Positions 47,775-60,200 of a stretch of 62,104 nt of DNA are shown here, piece by piece. A program made the position numbers and the translations under genes. Where the stretch lies: assembly GCA_002170395.1 (NCBI GenBank), contig NHEJ01000001.1:1-62104 (forward strand), in the 5' to 3' direction. How positions within the stretch are numbered: position 1 is the stretch's first letter; every line of letters starts with the position of its first letter. The notes beneath the pieces were generated by a model. The model did not search any database and had not been told where the DNA came from. It saw nothing but the letters and a program-made list of their open reading frames with translations. Source of the stretch: Betaproteobacteria bacterium TMED82 (lineage in GTDB: Bacteria; Pseudomonadota; Gammaproteobacteria; Burkholderiales; Burkholderiaceae_A).

Positions 47775-49931
47775 TCAAGTTAAAGCTTTTGAGCTCACTC
47801 CTTTTCGTGAGGTTGCAGAAGTTGATTTTTTTGAAGAATCATTTGCAGCGGTTGCTTTTAGGAAACCATCAACTGATCCGCTGCCAATAATTGTTCCCTT
47901 TTCTAAAACAATGACTTTATCAACAAGACACAAAAGTGAAGTTCTGTGAGTAATTAGAATCAAAGTAGATTTAAGTTTTTGTTTTTTGAAAGCATCAATA
48001 AATTTTTTTTCCGTTTTTGCATCCATGGCACTACTTGGTTCATCAAAAATTAATATCGGTGGTTTTTTTACTAATGCCCTTGCAATTGTGATCGCTTGTC
48101 TTTGACCCCCAGACAAACCCTCGCCTCGTTCATCCAATTTCTGTTTGTAGCCCTTTGGGTTTGCATCAATGAATTCAGCAGCACCGGATAAATTTGCAGC
48201 CCATAAAATATCTTCAGTACTTACATCGGGTGATCCAAGAGATATATTTTGCTCAATAGTTCCTGCAATTAACCATGGATCCTGAGACACAAAACCAATA
48301 TTTTCTCTAATCTCAGAGGGGTCAAGCTGCAGAATATCAATACCATCTAAATAAATCTTGCCTGATGTCGGTAAATATAATTTAGTAATTAGTTTTCCTA
48401 CTGTCGTTTTTCCTGAACCCACTCGCCCAATAATGCCAATTCTTTCTCCTGCATTAATATTGAATGTAACCTCATCAACGGCATTAAAGTCTTGTCCAGA
48501 GTAAACATACGATGCTTTTTCAAACTTAATACCACCCTTGAAACGGTCTCGTTTCAAGTAATCTGACTCTTTACTATGTTCAGTGGGTTGTTCCATTAAT
48601 GAATCTAGAGATTTATATCCAGCTACAATTTGATTTAGTCTTGATAATAATTGAGCTAATTGGACGAAAGGCATTATCGCTTTTCCAGATAAAATAGTGC
48701 AAGCTATGATTGCTCCATATCCATAGTTGCCGCTAGTTACAGTCACTGCTCCAACAGTAACAACAGATATTTGAACTGCTTGTTGAATTTCCTGAGTTAA
48801 ATTCGTTGAGAAAAAAGTATGCTTTTTGGCTTCATCAGCAATTTTGGCTTGACGCGCCACAACGTTTTTGAACTTCCTTCTTAAAAATCCTCCAGCACCC
48901 AGCAGCTTAACCGTCTCTAATCCAGACAGAGTTTCCACCAAGACTGAATGTTTGTCATGAGCCTCATCCAATGAGGTTTCTGAAATCTTTTTTAATCTCG
49001 GTTGCATATATAGCGTAATCAAGACAATTAAGCCTATACCAATCATTACTGGAATAACCATATGTCCGCCAACGTACCAGATAAAGAAAAGAAAAATAAA
49101 AGCAAATGGCAAGTCAATTATTGACACCAGAGTGGCTGATGTAAAAAACTCCCTAATTTGCTCATATTCTTTTAACGTGCTAGCTAGTGCTCCAACACTT
49201 CCTTTTTTAGACTCGTGTCGCAAATCAATAATTTGTCCAAATAATTTATCAGCGATGATAATATCAGCTTCAACACCCGCAATTCCAAGCAGCCTTGTTC
49301 GCACTGTTTTAATCGCATAATCTGCAATCAAAAGGAATGCCATCGCAACTACTAACATATACAAGGAAGACATTGCCTGCGCAGGGATAATTCGTTGATA
49401 AACGATTAAGGCAAAGAGCGAGGTACCAATAGCAAAAAAATTTGTCAGAAAAGAAGCCAACCCAGCTTGTAAAAGAAACTTTCTATTTTTCCATAATGGC
49501 GCAAAAAACCAATGTTTCTCAATACCTGGTATAACAGCTAAATGCTCAGTTTCTCTCTCAAAAAATCTGTAAATCTTTACATCTTCATAGGTCTTCAAAA
49601 AAGGTGCTACCTCGACCCAATACCCATTGAGATCTCCCCCTATCTCCTTAAAAGTGACCGTTTGCTTTAAGTCATCATGGGAGAAAAGAAAAAATTTATC
49701 AACTACTGCAACCAAACCAACTCCATTGAACCTCTCGGGATCGATCTCTGAAAGGCTTGAAATCATTTCGTGATCAATAGCTACATCCCTTAAACATTCC
49801 GTCAGCCAAGCCAAACTCTTTTTCTCCTCTGGGGCGGAGGACAAAGCCCTTGCCTCAGCGGGAGTCAAAGAAGAATCAAACCTTAATGTTATTTGGTAAA
49901 GCAACTCATCAAAATCTACTTGGGCCTTCAT
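47775..49931 (-). CDS. Type I secretion ABC exporter, LapB/RtxB type
   Basis: Inner-membrane exporter of 718 residues. An N-terminal peptidase-like (C39-like) domain of about 150 residues has no catalytic Cys-His pattern, so it is probably a substrate-binding domain. Five or six membrane helices follow from residue 155 to 420, then the ATPase with Walker A GIIGRVGSGKTTVGK, signature LSGGQ, Walker B ILIFDEPSSAMD and ITHRTS. It overlaps the TolC-like gene by four bases. Confidence 0.95.
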   Translation of the reverse strand: MKAQVDFDELLYQITLRFDSSLTPAEARALSSAPEEKKSLAWLTECLRDVAIDHEMISSLSEIDPERFNGVGLVAVVDKFFLFSHDDLKQTVTFKEIGGDLNGYWVEVAPFLKTYEDVKIYRFFERETEHLAVIPGIEKHWFFAPLWKNRKFLLQAGLASFLTNFFAIGTSLFALIVYQRIIPAQAMSSLYMLVVAMAFLLIADYAIKTVRTRLLGIAGVEADIIIADKLFGQIIDLRHESKKGSVGALASTLKEYEQIREFFTSATLVSIIDLPFAFIFLFFIWYVGGHMVIPVMIGIGLIVLITLYMQPRLKKISETSLDEAHDKHSVLVETLSGLETVKLLGAGGFLRRKFKNVVARQAKIADEAKKHTFFSTNLTQEIQQAVQISVVTVGAVTVTSGNYGYGAIIACTILSGKAIMPFVQLAQLLSRLNQIVAGYKSLDSLMEQPTEHSKESDYLKRDRFKGGIKFEKASYVYSGQDFNAVDEVTFNINAGERIGIIGRVGSGKTTVGKLITKLYLPTSGKIYLDGIDILQLDPSEIRENIGFVSQDPWLIAGTIEQNISLGSPDVSTEDILWAANLSGAAEFIDANPKGYKQKLDERGEGLSGGQRQAITIARALVKKPPILIFDEPSSAMDAKTEKKFIDAFKKQKLKSTLILITHRTSLLCLVDKVIVLEKGTIIGSGSVDGFLKATAANDSSKKSTSATSRKGVSSKALT

Positions 49932-51289
49932 ATGCCCAATTCAAATACATTAAGCAACTGATTAAATTTTGCTAACATCGAATAGTAGCTTACATTTTTG
50001 TCAATTAATGCATCGAGTAAATTCTTTGCGGCACCAACATACTCCTCTTGTGCTCTGAACAGATCCGTTATAGACGTTCGATTCAATTCGAACAATTCTT
50101 TATTAATTTTGTTTGTAACTTTCGCTCCTCTGACTAACTCAGATCTGGATAGTACCGCTGCGGCCTGTGCATTATATTCAGAGATAGACTCTTCCATCTC
50201 TCTTCTAATTTCTAGTTTTAATCTTTCAAGCTCAAAACGCAACGAATTAACCCTTGATTGACTCTGAGCTATTTTCGAGGTTTTTTTATACCCCGTGAAA
50301 ATATTCAAATTGTAGCTTAACATTACACTTGATTGCTCCTGCGGGGATAATAAATTTGTGTCACTATTTTGATACCCTGCCTCTAGTCTAAAACTTCCAA
50401 ACCGTTCTCTTTTTTCAGCTCTGTGGCTCATTTCCGCAGACCTTAAACTATTCTCTATTTCCATAATTGGAAACAGTCTTGAAATATTCTCCTCATTTAT
50501 CACCAGACTTAATTGAGCTACATCGGGCAGTTGATACATCTCTGAGGGTAAAGAAATATTCCCAAAAAGCTCTGTAAAGCTAGACTTGCTGTTTTCTAAC
50601 TTTCTAACTGCAAATGGAATTTGATCGAGTGACTCCGAGACTTTCGCCTCTGCTCTTAGAACATCTGCATTACTACTGCCCCCAACTTCTTCACGCATCT
50701 TCACAGATTCAAGAAAATTTTTACGAGCATCAACATAGCCGTTCGATAACTTTAACTGCATATCCGCTCTATAAACTTCGTGAACGGCTTCGATCAGCCT
50801 TAATAAGAGCTCAGTCCTTTTAGCACTGACCTTAGCTTCATTAGCCATAGCGTCACTCTTCGTGGACGAATACCTGCTCCCAGTCACATCAAAATCATAA
50901 ACAAGCTGACTCACCGAAAATTTGATATTTTTGCTAGAGCCGTTACTATTAGAACCACTTTTTAAACCTCCACCAAGAGACGACTGAACCTGGGGTAAAA
51001 AACCTGAAAATGCTTCGTCTTTTTTAGCCTCAGCAAGTTTTAAATTTTCTAGCGTCTGCAAAAATAAAGGTGTGGATCCAAAGGCTCCAGATACTAAGTT
51101 TTTTAATTTCTTAAAACTTGGCGACGAGGAGGGGCGGCTCGCTTTTTGAAGAATTTGATCAACTAGTAGATTTAACTCCTTAGATGACTCATCGTCTAAA
51201 AGAAATTCCTCTTTTTCCTGCCCATGTACATTTACAAAACTGGAAAAAACAAAAATATAAAAAACTAAACTAAATTTTATGAACTGCAT
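49928..51289 (-). CDS. TolC-family outer-membrane channel
   Basis: Outer-membrane component of the secretion system, with a signal peptide (MQFIKFSLVFYIFVFSSFVNVHG). It has the TolC pattern of paired long helices (ARKNFLESVKMREEVGGSSN, VLRAEAKVSESLDQI and the repeat-2 counterpart ESISEYNAQAAAVLSRSELV) and beta segments (SVMLSYNLNIFTGYKK). The length is 453 residues. Its start lies 20 bases inside the end of the giant gene, so translation is probably coupled. Confidence 0.93.
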   Translation of the reverse strand: MQFIKFSLVFYIFVFSSFVNVHGQEKEEFLLDDESSKELNLLVDQILQKASRPSSSPSFKKLKNLVSGAFGSTPLFLQTLENLKLAEAKKDEAFSGFLPQVQSSLGGGLKSGSNSNGSSKNIKFSVSQLVYDFDVTGSRYSSTKSDAMANEAKVSAKRTELLLRLIEAVHEVYRADMQLKLSNGYVDARKNFLESVKMREEVGGSSNADVLRAEAKVSESLDQIPFAVRKLENSKSSFTELFGNISLPSEMYQLPDVAQLSLVINEENISRLFPIMEIENSLRSAEMSHRAEKRERFGSFRLEAGYQNSDTNLLSPQEQSSVMLSYNLNIFTGYKKTSKIAQSQSRVNSLRFELERLKLEIRREMEESISEYNAQAAAVLSRSELVRGAKVTNKINKELFELNRTSITDLFRAQEEYVGAAKNLLDALIDKNVSYYSMLAKFNQLLNVFELGI

Positions 51290-54200
51290 TATTTATGGCA
51301 TCCATTTCATCAGCATCAAAAACTCCAAACTCTGGCATTAAGATAGCAGCAGTATAAGTATTTGAAGTCTCTTCCTCGACAAGGACAGCAGCAAAATTTT
51401 CTTCTCCATGTACGGTCACTGTGCTACTCTCATCAAACCCAGCTATAACAAGAGAATCACTACCCACTGAATCACTTACACTCCAATCCTCAATTAAGCC
51501 GACAATATTTACACCGTCTGCCTGTACTCCTTCGTCCTCTAACAAAACATCCAAAGCCATATCCATTTCTGACTTATCCGTATCGTCAAGACTATAATTC
51601 TCGATATCATCAAAGTCATCTTTTGCTAAAACAAAAACGTCACTGCCATTTCCGCCGGCAACTGTGTCGTAACTACTTTCTGCAGCTTTATCTCCATCAA
51701 CATAAATAATATCTTGATGATCACTACCAATTATGATGTCGACACCACCTCCTCCGTAGATTAATGTACCGCTGTCATACTCCATAGAGGAATTTGCTAC
51801 GATCACGTCAAATCCCCGAGTTCCATGTATACTTTCGGCATCAAACTCAATCAATTCCCCATCTAAAAATGGATCAGTCGAAACTACTTTTTCAAAAGTA
51901 GGGTCAATAAAAGAGACGTCTGAAATACCACCAGCATTAGAGAAATTCGAAAATTGCATTACCTCTTCCTCAACTGATTCCGAAAAAGAATCCTTACCCA
52001 ACATCACATCAGACCCAAAAATTGCATCTCTATAAATCTCCTCCTGCTGAACCTTCTTTAAATCAGGGATAATAAGGAAATCGGCAGTTGTTCTAAATTC
52101 ATTAATATCTTCAAAGTCCTCAAAATTATCTTTTGCTGCCACCACTAAATTTGCCTGTACAGAATTGACAATACTGTATTCAACCTGTCCAGCATTCAAT
52201 TCATAATTATCGACTTGCTGCATCTCAGCTAAATCCACTATAGATAATTCATAAGTCCACTCATCGTCATTTTGCTCAAATGTCTTTGAATCAAGTAACA
52301 CCCCAGCTTGAGTAATGTCCAATCTTGTTTCAAGTATGGAAGAGTTCTGACCTTTAGGTGACGCAGCAAAATTAAGAGTTGAAAGATCATTAAGAAAGTT
52401 AACTTCTCCTATTTCAACATCATCAATAAACGAAGGATCTTTACTAATACTTATAAATGGTTGGTCAACTACGGGCTCGAAAAAAACATCTATTTCATAT
52501 GAGGTATCACTAAAAACATCGCCGTCGCCAACACTAAATGAAATTATGTAATTTCCGTGCATATCCTCACTAGGAAGATAAAATAATTCGGCAGAAGCCC
52601 CTTCTAAGGAAAACTGAGAGCCGTTTTCTCCTTGACTAATATCTACCGTATCCCCCGGTGAAAATACTATATTCTCAACATCATCAACCTTGTTTACAAT
52701 TGCCGTAAGCTCACTTTGTTCTGAGAAACTTTCAATACGAACCGAAGTATACCTATCACTGACATCTGGATCAACAAAGTAACTTAAACCAAAATCTTCA
52801 GGGCTCAACTCTAAAGCAATATCTTCTTTTCCGCTTAATTGTATGTTTGGTACCAGCCCCTCATCATCAATTAAAGCTGGAGCTCTATTTGCAATAAAAT
52901 CAAGTGATATAGTTTGAGAAACAGAAGTCTTCTCATCGCTGAGACTTATTTCGTAATCTACACTTATCTCATCACTACTTGTAAGGAAACTAGAAAAAAA
53001 TTCTGATGTATCACCAACCGTCCAGGAAAGCATATAATTTCCGCCAGAGGTTACTATTTCACCACCAGGGGATAATTCAGAAACAAAAACACCATCTTGA
53101 TTACCAACATCCGATATATTTACTAAATTAAAATTGACAACTTCTTGAAGACCAGTTTTTAGCTCCGTCATAGCATCATAGCTTTCAGAAACATTATTTT
53201 CATTCATGATAGAAGAAGTTGTAGTTTGCCCTACTGCCTCGTAGTGTGTCTCGGAATCTATAGTTGGTTCTGCTAACGTTACTCTTAAGGTATCTGAAAG
53301 ATCTCTATCAAAGAGGTTTATTGATCCTTCCAATTGAGAATCCCCTGCACGCTCACTTATTAATCCATTCACATCAGAATCATCATCAAAACTAATTTCT
53401 GGTGTGTCATCTGTACCAACTATTTCAATAGTAATATTTTTATCTAGCAGTCCTTCTTCAGTTAATTGTGCGATTCTATCCGCGATATGTAACGTGTATT
53501 CCTGAGTTGACACTTCATTTTCTGCAAGATACTCAACCTCTTCGCCGTCAACACTATATTCCCAAAAAACTTGAGCAAGCTCTCCAGCTACTTCGAGGGG
53601 TTCACTGGTATCACTAAACGCATCACCAGAAGTCTGAGAACTGTTCAATGAAATTTCTATCTCTGGATACCTAATTTCGGCAGATAAATTACCAATATAG
53701 CCGCCACCAAATTCAGAAATATTTACTTCATGATGTGGGAAGTCACTTTCGTCTGCATCTCTAAAACCAACATTTCCTGAAATGCTTAGTATCTCAGCCT
53801 CATCAAAAGGATCTTTCTCTGAAAGCTCAACAATTCTTCCAAAATCACCCAAATCATCTGCTACGAGTTGCGGTTTAGCATTGATGAAATTTACACCTTT
53901 GTCATTTAATTGGCCAACTTGTTCATCACTCAATAATTCATGTTTCATCTCAATACCAGTAAGCCTCAAGCCAGGAATTTGGTTCAATGAGAGACCGATT
54001 GAGTCAGGAACTACTACCTCAGATGTAACCGTCTTACCAGATAAATCCATACCATAATCGAATAAACTTAAGGCTTCAAATGGGTCTAGGCTAGCTTCTA
54101 AAACACCTATATTGCTTTTGCCATCAAGTATATCGGTGAAACTCACTCCCTTCTCATTGAATTCAAAAATTTCTGCTTTGGGTATGAGATCAAGAGGCTC

Positions 54201-57200
54201 TGACCGAACAATATGCAGACCATCTAGGTGAAAATCTTCAATATTTAATAATCTTGAAGCATCGACTGCATTTGTACTCTGATTTGCAAGAAGTCCTTTC
54301 TCACTAAGATCAACTCCAGCAGAATCGAGTATCAATGCGTCGCCCACAGAAATCAGCTGATCGGATAGTAGAACCGTAGCATGAATTCCATCATTAAGCT
54401 GTACACCCAATTCTGCAATATTAGCTAGTGTTTGCGCATTACTAATAATGGGTCCATCAAGGCTTTTTAATAAAACTCCACTTAAATCAATTCCAGAAAT
54501 ATTAATCAGGATTGCAATATCTTCAAGATTATTAATAACTCCAACTGCTTGAAACGAATTGGGCAGTATAAAACCTAACTCTTGAGCTAGGCTAATATTT
54601 TCAACGTTGATCTGTGCATCGCTCAACTGCAAACCTGATACATTCAATTTGGACGAATCAACATTTTTTAAATCTCCAAGAGTTAAGTTCGCATCAGCTA
54701 AAAGAGCAATAATGTCAGTAAGATTAGAAATCGAATTAGATTCTAGTGTCACTCCATCAAAAATCTGAAGATTACCTTTCTCAAATATTGAGGTCAGCTC
54801 AGAAACTTTAGCTAAACCTTTTACTTTTAACTGTTGCATATCAAAATTAAGAGATTCAGAAGCAAAAGCCGCTGCTGCGGAAGGAGAGGCTTCTCCACTA
54901 ACCCCATTAAGTCCTAAATTGGCAAGCTTACTCGATAATGTCGAAGAGACCTTGCTTGTGGTTTCTAGAGAAACCATTAAATTATCCGGATCCCTTGAAT
55001 TTTGAAAGGCTAAAACAGAGTCTTCTAGATTGGTACCCAGATCGCGATTCACAAGACGTAATGCCTGCTCCAGAGATATGCTGTCTGAACCATCTGCAGA
55101 CGCAAGCTCAACCGTTGCTCCTTCTAAAGAGCCACGATATTTGTTCATCGCAAAATCAAGTGAGATAGTAGAGTTTCTCACCGAAACATCTAACGGCAAC
55201 CCTAGCCCCGCAGTCGCGATGGAGTCAAGATAACTCAGCGTATTCTTTTCAGCATCACTTATTGATGACAAGGAACCCCCTTCAAAAGTAAAACCAGCAG
55301 CAACAAGATTCTCAGCATCAGAAAGAGCAATCTTTTGTCCAAAAAGGCTTAACTTTTTAACACCACCGTCAAAAATTTGCTGGGCATTTTCAGCAATACT
55401 TGTCACGTCATTAGCAGTCGCCTTCAAACCAATTAAACCAGAATCACCCGAAATAGGTAAATATTCAGAACCATCTTTTGTAAATCTTGAAAAGCTCAAA
55501 CTTTTTGACATAACACCCTGAACCTGGGTCAGTGAAGGCGATACTTCACCAATTACTGCCACTCTATCAACCCCTAAACTTGTTAGACTAGAATCAGTCC
55601 TGGCAAGATCAGATACAATGTTATCAATATCTCGAGAGTTTTTTACAACAACATAGGATGACTGAAAGCTTGGTTTTGCAGATCCAGTTCCATAATTATC
55701 CGCAATGGCCAACAGTTCAAAATTCTTTTTGGAAAGGAATACATTTTCTAAATTTAAAGTCTCCCCCCCGGGTATTAATAACCTAAAGCCATCAATAATC
55801 ATCGAACATAGTTGCTCGGCATCAGCTTGGTCACTGCCAGTGAGTTCAACTTCGATTGAAGGTTTGAACGTAGAGGATACAGGCAACCCCTTTTCTTTCA
55901 GTGTTGTTAAAACATTTTTTAGTGAAGAAGTTTCAATGCCGTTCGAATCAGTTATTTCTCCTCCGGTAAAACTTAACCTCGATTCATTTGTAACGATATC
56001 GTAAGCTTCCTTAGCTCCAATTGAAATCCCATTTTTTAACTCTATTGTGTTAATTCCTAAAGAGTAAAGTTGTGATGCCTTCGAGGAAACCTCGGAAAAC
56101 TCTGCCGATGACTCAATATAAAGGTTTGGGCTATTCAAAAAAGTAATTGAAGAATTTGCTGCCGACTCGACAAATAATTCTGCTGTACTCAAGGGAATGC
56201 TTAAACCCTCTAAGTCGAAATAACCAACCCCCATCGTTTCAAGATCTTGCATTTTATTAGCTAATGAGTCCAACTGACTTACAGCGTTTGCTTTAATAGT
56301 TAGGAGGGATCCTGAGGAAGTTTCAAAGGCAACACCAGAATCTAAAACTTTCTTTGCTTCTCCAAAACTCGGCTTCAAAGTATTTGGAACAATAAGATGA
56401 CTAATACCATGATTTTCAAGCCCCATCAATTTTATGGAAGCAGAAGTAAACTCCATCTTGTTAGTGACGGTTATTTTCGAGCCTGAAAATATAAAACCTT
56501 TAGCCTGAAGCTCATTGAAATCATCAAGTGTCGTGAATGTTACTCCACTTAAAGTAAGTAAATCATTATCAACATTTTCTAACTTGAAGCCCTTTTGAAT
56601 TAAACTCAAGAATTTTGTTACATGATCTGCCTCTGAACTACCTAACGTGCTAGCCAACGTGCTAGCCGTTTGACCCGAGAAATCAAGTGGTGTATTTTCC
56701 GTAAATGAAACATTAGCTTCAGCCAATTCAATAGCCTTCGCTGCTGTCAAAGTTTCTCCCTCTTGTAAGCTAATTTTAATACCCTTGGTATATATATTAT
56801 CCGCAGAGACAAATTCGTCCACTTCAGCGAGGGAGGGAGAATAGGTGTCTGAAAGTTTTAAACCACCCGTACTTAATCTTGATAATGTTAAGCCAACGCC
56901 AGACGACAAGGAGCCAGCTCCGGTAATGGTTCCGACCCCCTCGAATATCTTCGTAGATGCGCTATGCTCCGGCACAGAATCATAGACATCGGAAAATCTT
57001 TTCCACTGATCAGCTGTTGCAGAAGTACCAGAAGCAATTGAAAAAGCATCAATACCCGCGCCAAAAATAGTACGATCTCCACTTGAAGATTCCGTGAGTG
57101 TAGCGGCCTCAGAAATATTACTACTATCGATCAGTAGTTTGGCATTTGTTAATATCGGAGCGGAATTTGAAAGAAACTTTTCTGCCTGTGATACGCTTAA

Positions 57201-60200
57201 GGGCACTCCAAGGACATCAACTTTATCAACTCCAGAATTTTTCAAATCAACAGCACTTACAGTATCTAAATCCGCACTTTTAGAAATTCTTAAAATTAAC
57301 TCAGAGTCAAGATCGGTGAAAGTATCAGACGACTTTGCGATTCGTTGAATTGATATAGGTTGAAGCCCATCTGATAGACTGCGACTAGAATTGACGGACG
57401 CGAGATCCTTGATATGACTGTAGTTTGGGGTAACAGATAACGGTACACCTAATTTTGTAAATTCGGATTGCGATGACCAGGTACTGGCATTCGTTGTTAA
57501 ATCTCCAAAGACCGATGAAAAATCAGAAGAGCGCATCAGAACAAGCGTAGCAGCATCAAATGTCACATAATCTTTAAGCAAGTCTTTCTCAGCGGTCGTA
57601 ACATACAGTGGATTAGAGCTAGTACCACTTAAAGAGATTTTTGTTCCATTCGACAAATTTGGCACTAGCCCACTATTCATAAAGTTCAACAAACTTGAGA
57701 GATTCTCCGCTTCAGAAAGCGATCCGTCTTTTACAAAATCAAATGAGTAACTCCCCTGAAAACTTACCCCAGCAGAAACAAGACTGGTAGCATCGTCATT
57801 ACTAATAATTGTGGATGTGCTTGTCTGGAGTGTAATGCCTTGAGGAAATGTAATTCCTAATTGCACCAGTGCCAGTGCATCTGAAAACTGAGGAACAAAG
57901 CTGGTATCCAAACCCAAACCTTCTTCCAATAAATCCGACAGTGACTGAAGCGACACACTACCTAGGTTGCTTAAGGTGCCACCGCTAAAAATCACATCAC
58001 TGTATGACTTACCCTGGGAAACAGTTAAGTCCTTTGCTTCTAAAATCGTCCGCGCATCATCGGTAGAAATTGAAACCCCAGAAGCAAAGCTAATTGTGTC
58101 GATCCCGGCATTAAGAATATCGAATGCTCTAGAGACAACACCGGAAACTTCGGAATCGTCTGCTACCACTAATGTAGCACTGTTAAAAGTCAGTCCAGCA
58201 TCAATTAAAGCAGCGATGTCTGTCGCGTTAATTTCAGGGCTACCTAAAGACACACCTGCGGAGGTTTTACCGAGTGACCAGCTCGAAATGCCGCTTGTAT
58301 CAAAAACAATATTTGAATTTGCCGCGTCAAGTAGTTTCGCTTGAAGTACAGTAAAAGAACCCTTTACATCTGCGGCCTCAAGCACAATGGTTCCACCATC
58401 AAAAGCAACCCCTCTTGCAGCGAGGTCGTTGGCAGTGGTAAATGTTGAGCGACTGTCATTATCAGGTAATGTAACTGTTACCGTGCTTGCATCCGTAAGT
58501 TTTAAACCAGAATTTAACAGGGTATAAATTTCATCAAATGTCAAACTATCACTAGAACTTGCAGAGAAACGAACCAGCCCAGAGGCAAAAGAAAACCCTA
58601 GATCCTGAAGTTCTCGAACCTGACTGAGCGTGAGCGTCAAAGATCCCTCAACCGGTTTGATAGTATCAATTCCTGCTGCTCTCAAAACTGAAGCATTTGT
58701 AACGACACTCTGTACCTCAGCATCTGTTACCTTTAAGGTAACCGCATAATTACTAGCAAAAAGTCCGTCATCTACCGATGACTCATCAACTAAGGTGGTA
58801 CTAACATCATCCGACGTTGCGTCATCATTAAGGCTAGAAAGTGCAGAAGCACTGATGGACCCAAGACTAATCTCCACTGACGAATTCGTTCCTAGGAGCC
58901 TAACATGTTGTACCCCAAGCTCGGATAACTGCGCTAAGGACAACGTATTAATCGACGATGAGAGATCAACAATATCCCTAGTCGTATCACTTCCAGTTTG
59001 CTCTAATAACTTACTGACAATAAACGAAGGATTTCCAAATTCAGAGGTGCCACTCGAGCCAGAACCCGACTCAGCTGTTAAAAGGGTACCGAATACCGCA
59101 CTATTTTCAGAAATCGCAGACTCTAAAGCAGCTGTAAATGCTGAAGTATCTAATGACTCACTCTCCACCGCAGTTGAAATTGTTGTAAGTAACGTATCTT
59201 GAGAAGCAGCAGCTGTGGCACGTGCACTCGACAAAAGTGTAATAGAATCACTATCAGTTGGGTCCAATAATGCTGCAGCCATTCCAGAGTAAGCATCCGC
59301 AATTTTTTCATTTGTTGCCTGCACGATAGTTGCTAAACCACTGGCAATACTCGAGTATCCTGATGCATTGGCTACCGCCGTGATAGCTGATGAACTGATT
59401 GTATCAACAGTTAATGCGGTTCCTGCATCAAGTGCCGTTTTTATTGCATCTCCAACAGCCTTAACACTAACGCTCAGTGCCGACAAACCCGCCGTAGAAC
59501 CAGCTATTTTGCTCGCAGCTTGAATTACTGAAAAAAGTTGCTGTTGAACAGTGAAAACATACTCCGCTAAATTATTATTATTCCCAGCTTCCATTTCGGC
59601 AACAGGATCATAATAAGCAAGACCAGTTTCTTCCACACCAGTCATACCCAACTGAGCAATAAGATCCTCTTCAACGATGTCTGAGTTTTGAGCAAGAATC
59701 AAAGTAAGAGGCGAACTTATAGAAGCCTGAGTTGATGCTCCATCGGAAACATCACTTAAAATTGGATTGCCACTTGCGTCCTTTGGAACATTAACTTGCA
59801 ACATTCCTATTTCGTGGCCAGTATTGGTGTCAATGCCGCCTGGGAGAATTACCACAGCCCCTCCAGGATCAGCAGCACTAAAGTCAGGCAATTGAAATGT
59901 ACCATCTGCATTAGTAACTCCTGTCCACTGGGACTCACTATCATCTAAAATTCCGTTATTATTCTCATCATAAAAAACAGTAGCGCCAACTACATAGCCA
60001 TCGACAACCCTGCCTACAAAACCTAGTGGAGCTGCAGCTGCAGCTGCAACAGAAGCACCACCACTATCTGAACTCTCTTCCTCAACGGACGGCTCTAGCA
60101 CTACTACTGGTTCTTCTACGTCCGGTTCTTCCGGAGAAGTTGGCTGTTCAAGCTCGGGTACAACTATTATTGGGGGTTCTTCAATAATTGGCTGACTATC

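Noticed and set aside
58795-59202. 135-residue plus-strand frame inside the giant gene, with others like it (57967-58344, 55705-56004)
   Set aside because: Shadows of the repetitive giant gene; composition mirrors the reverse complement of its Ser/Thr/Ala codons.
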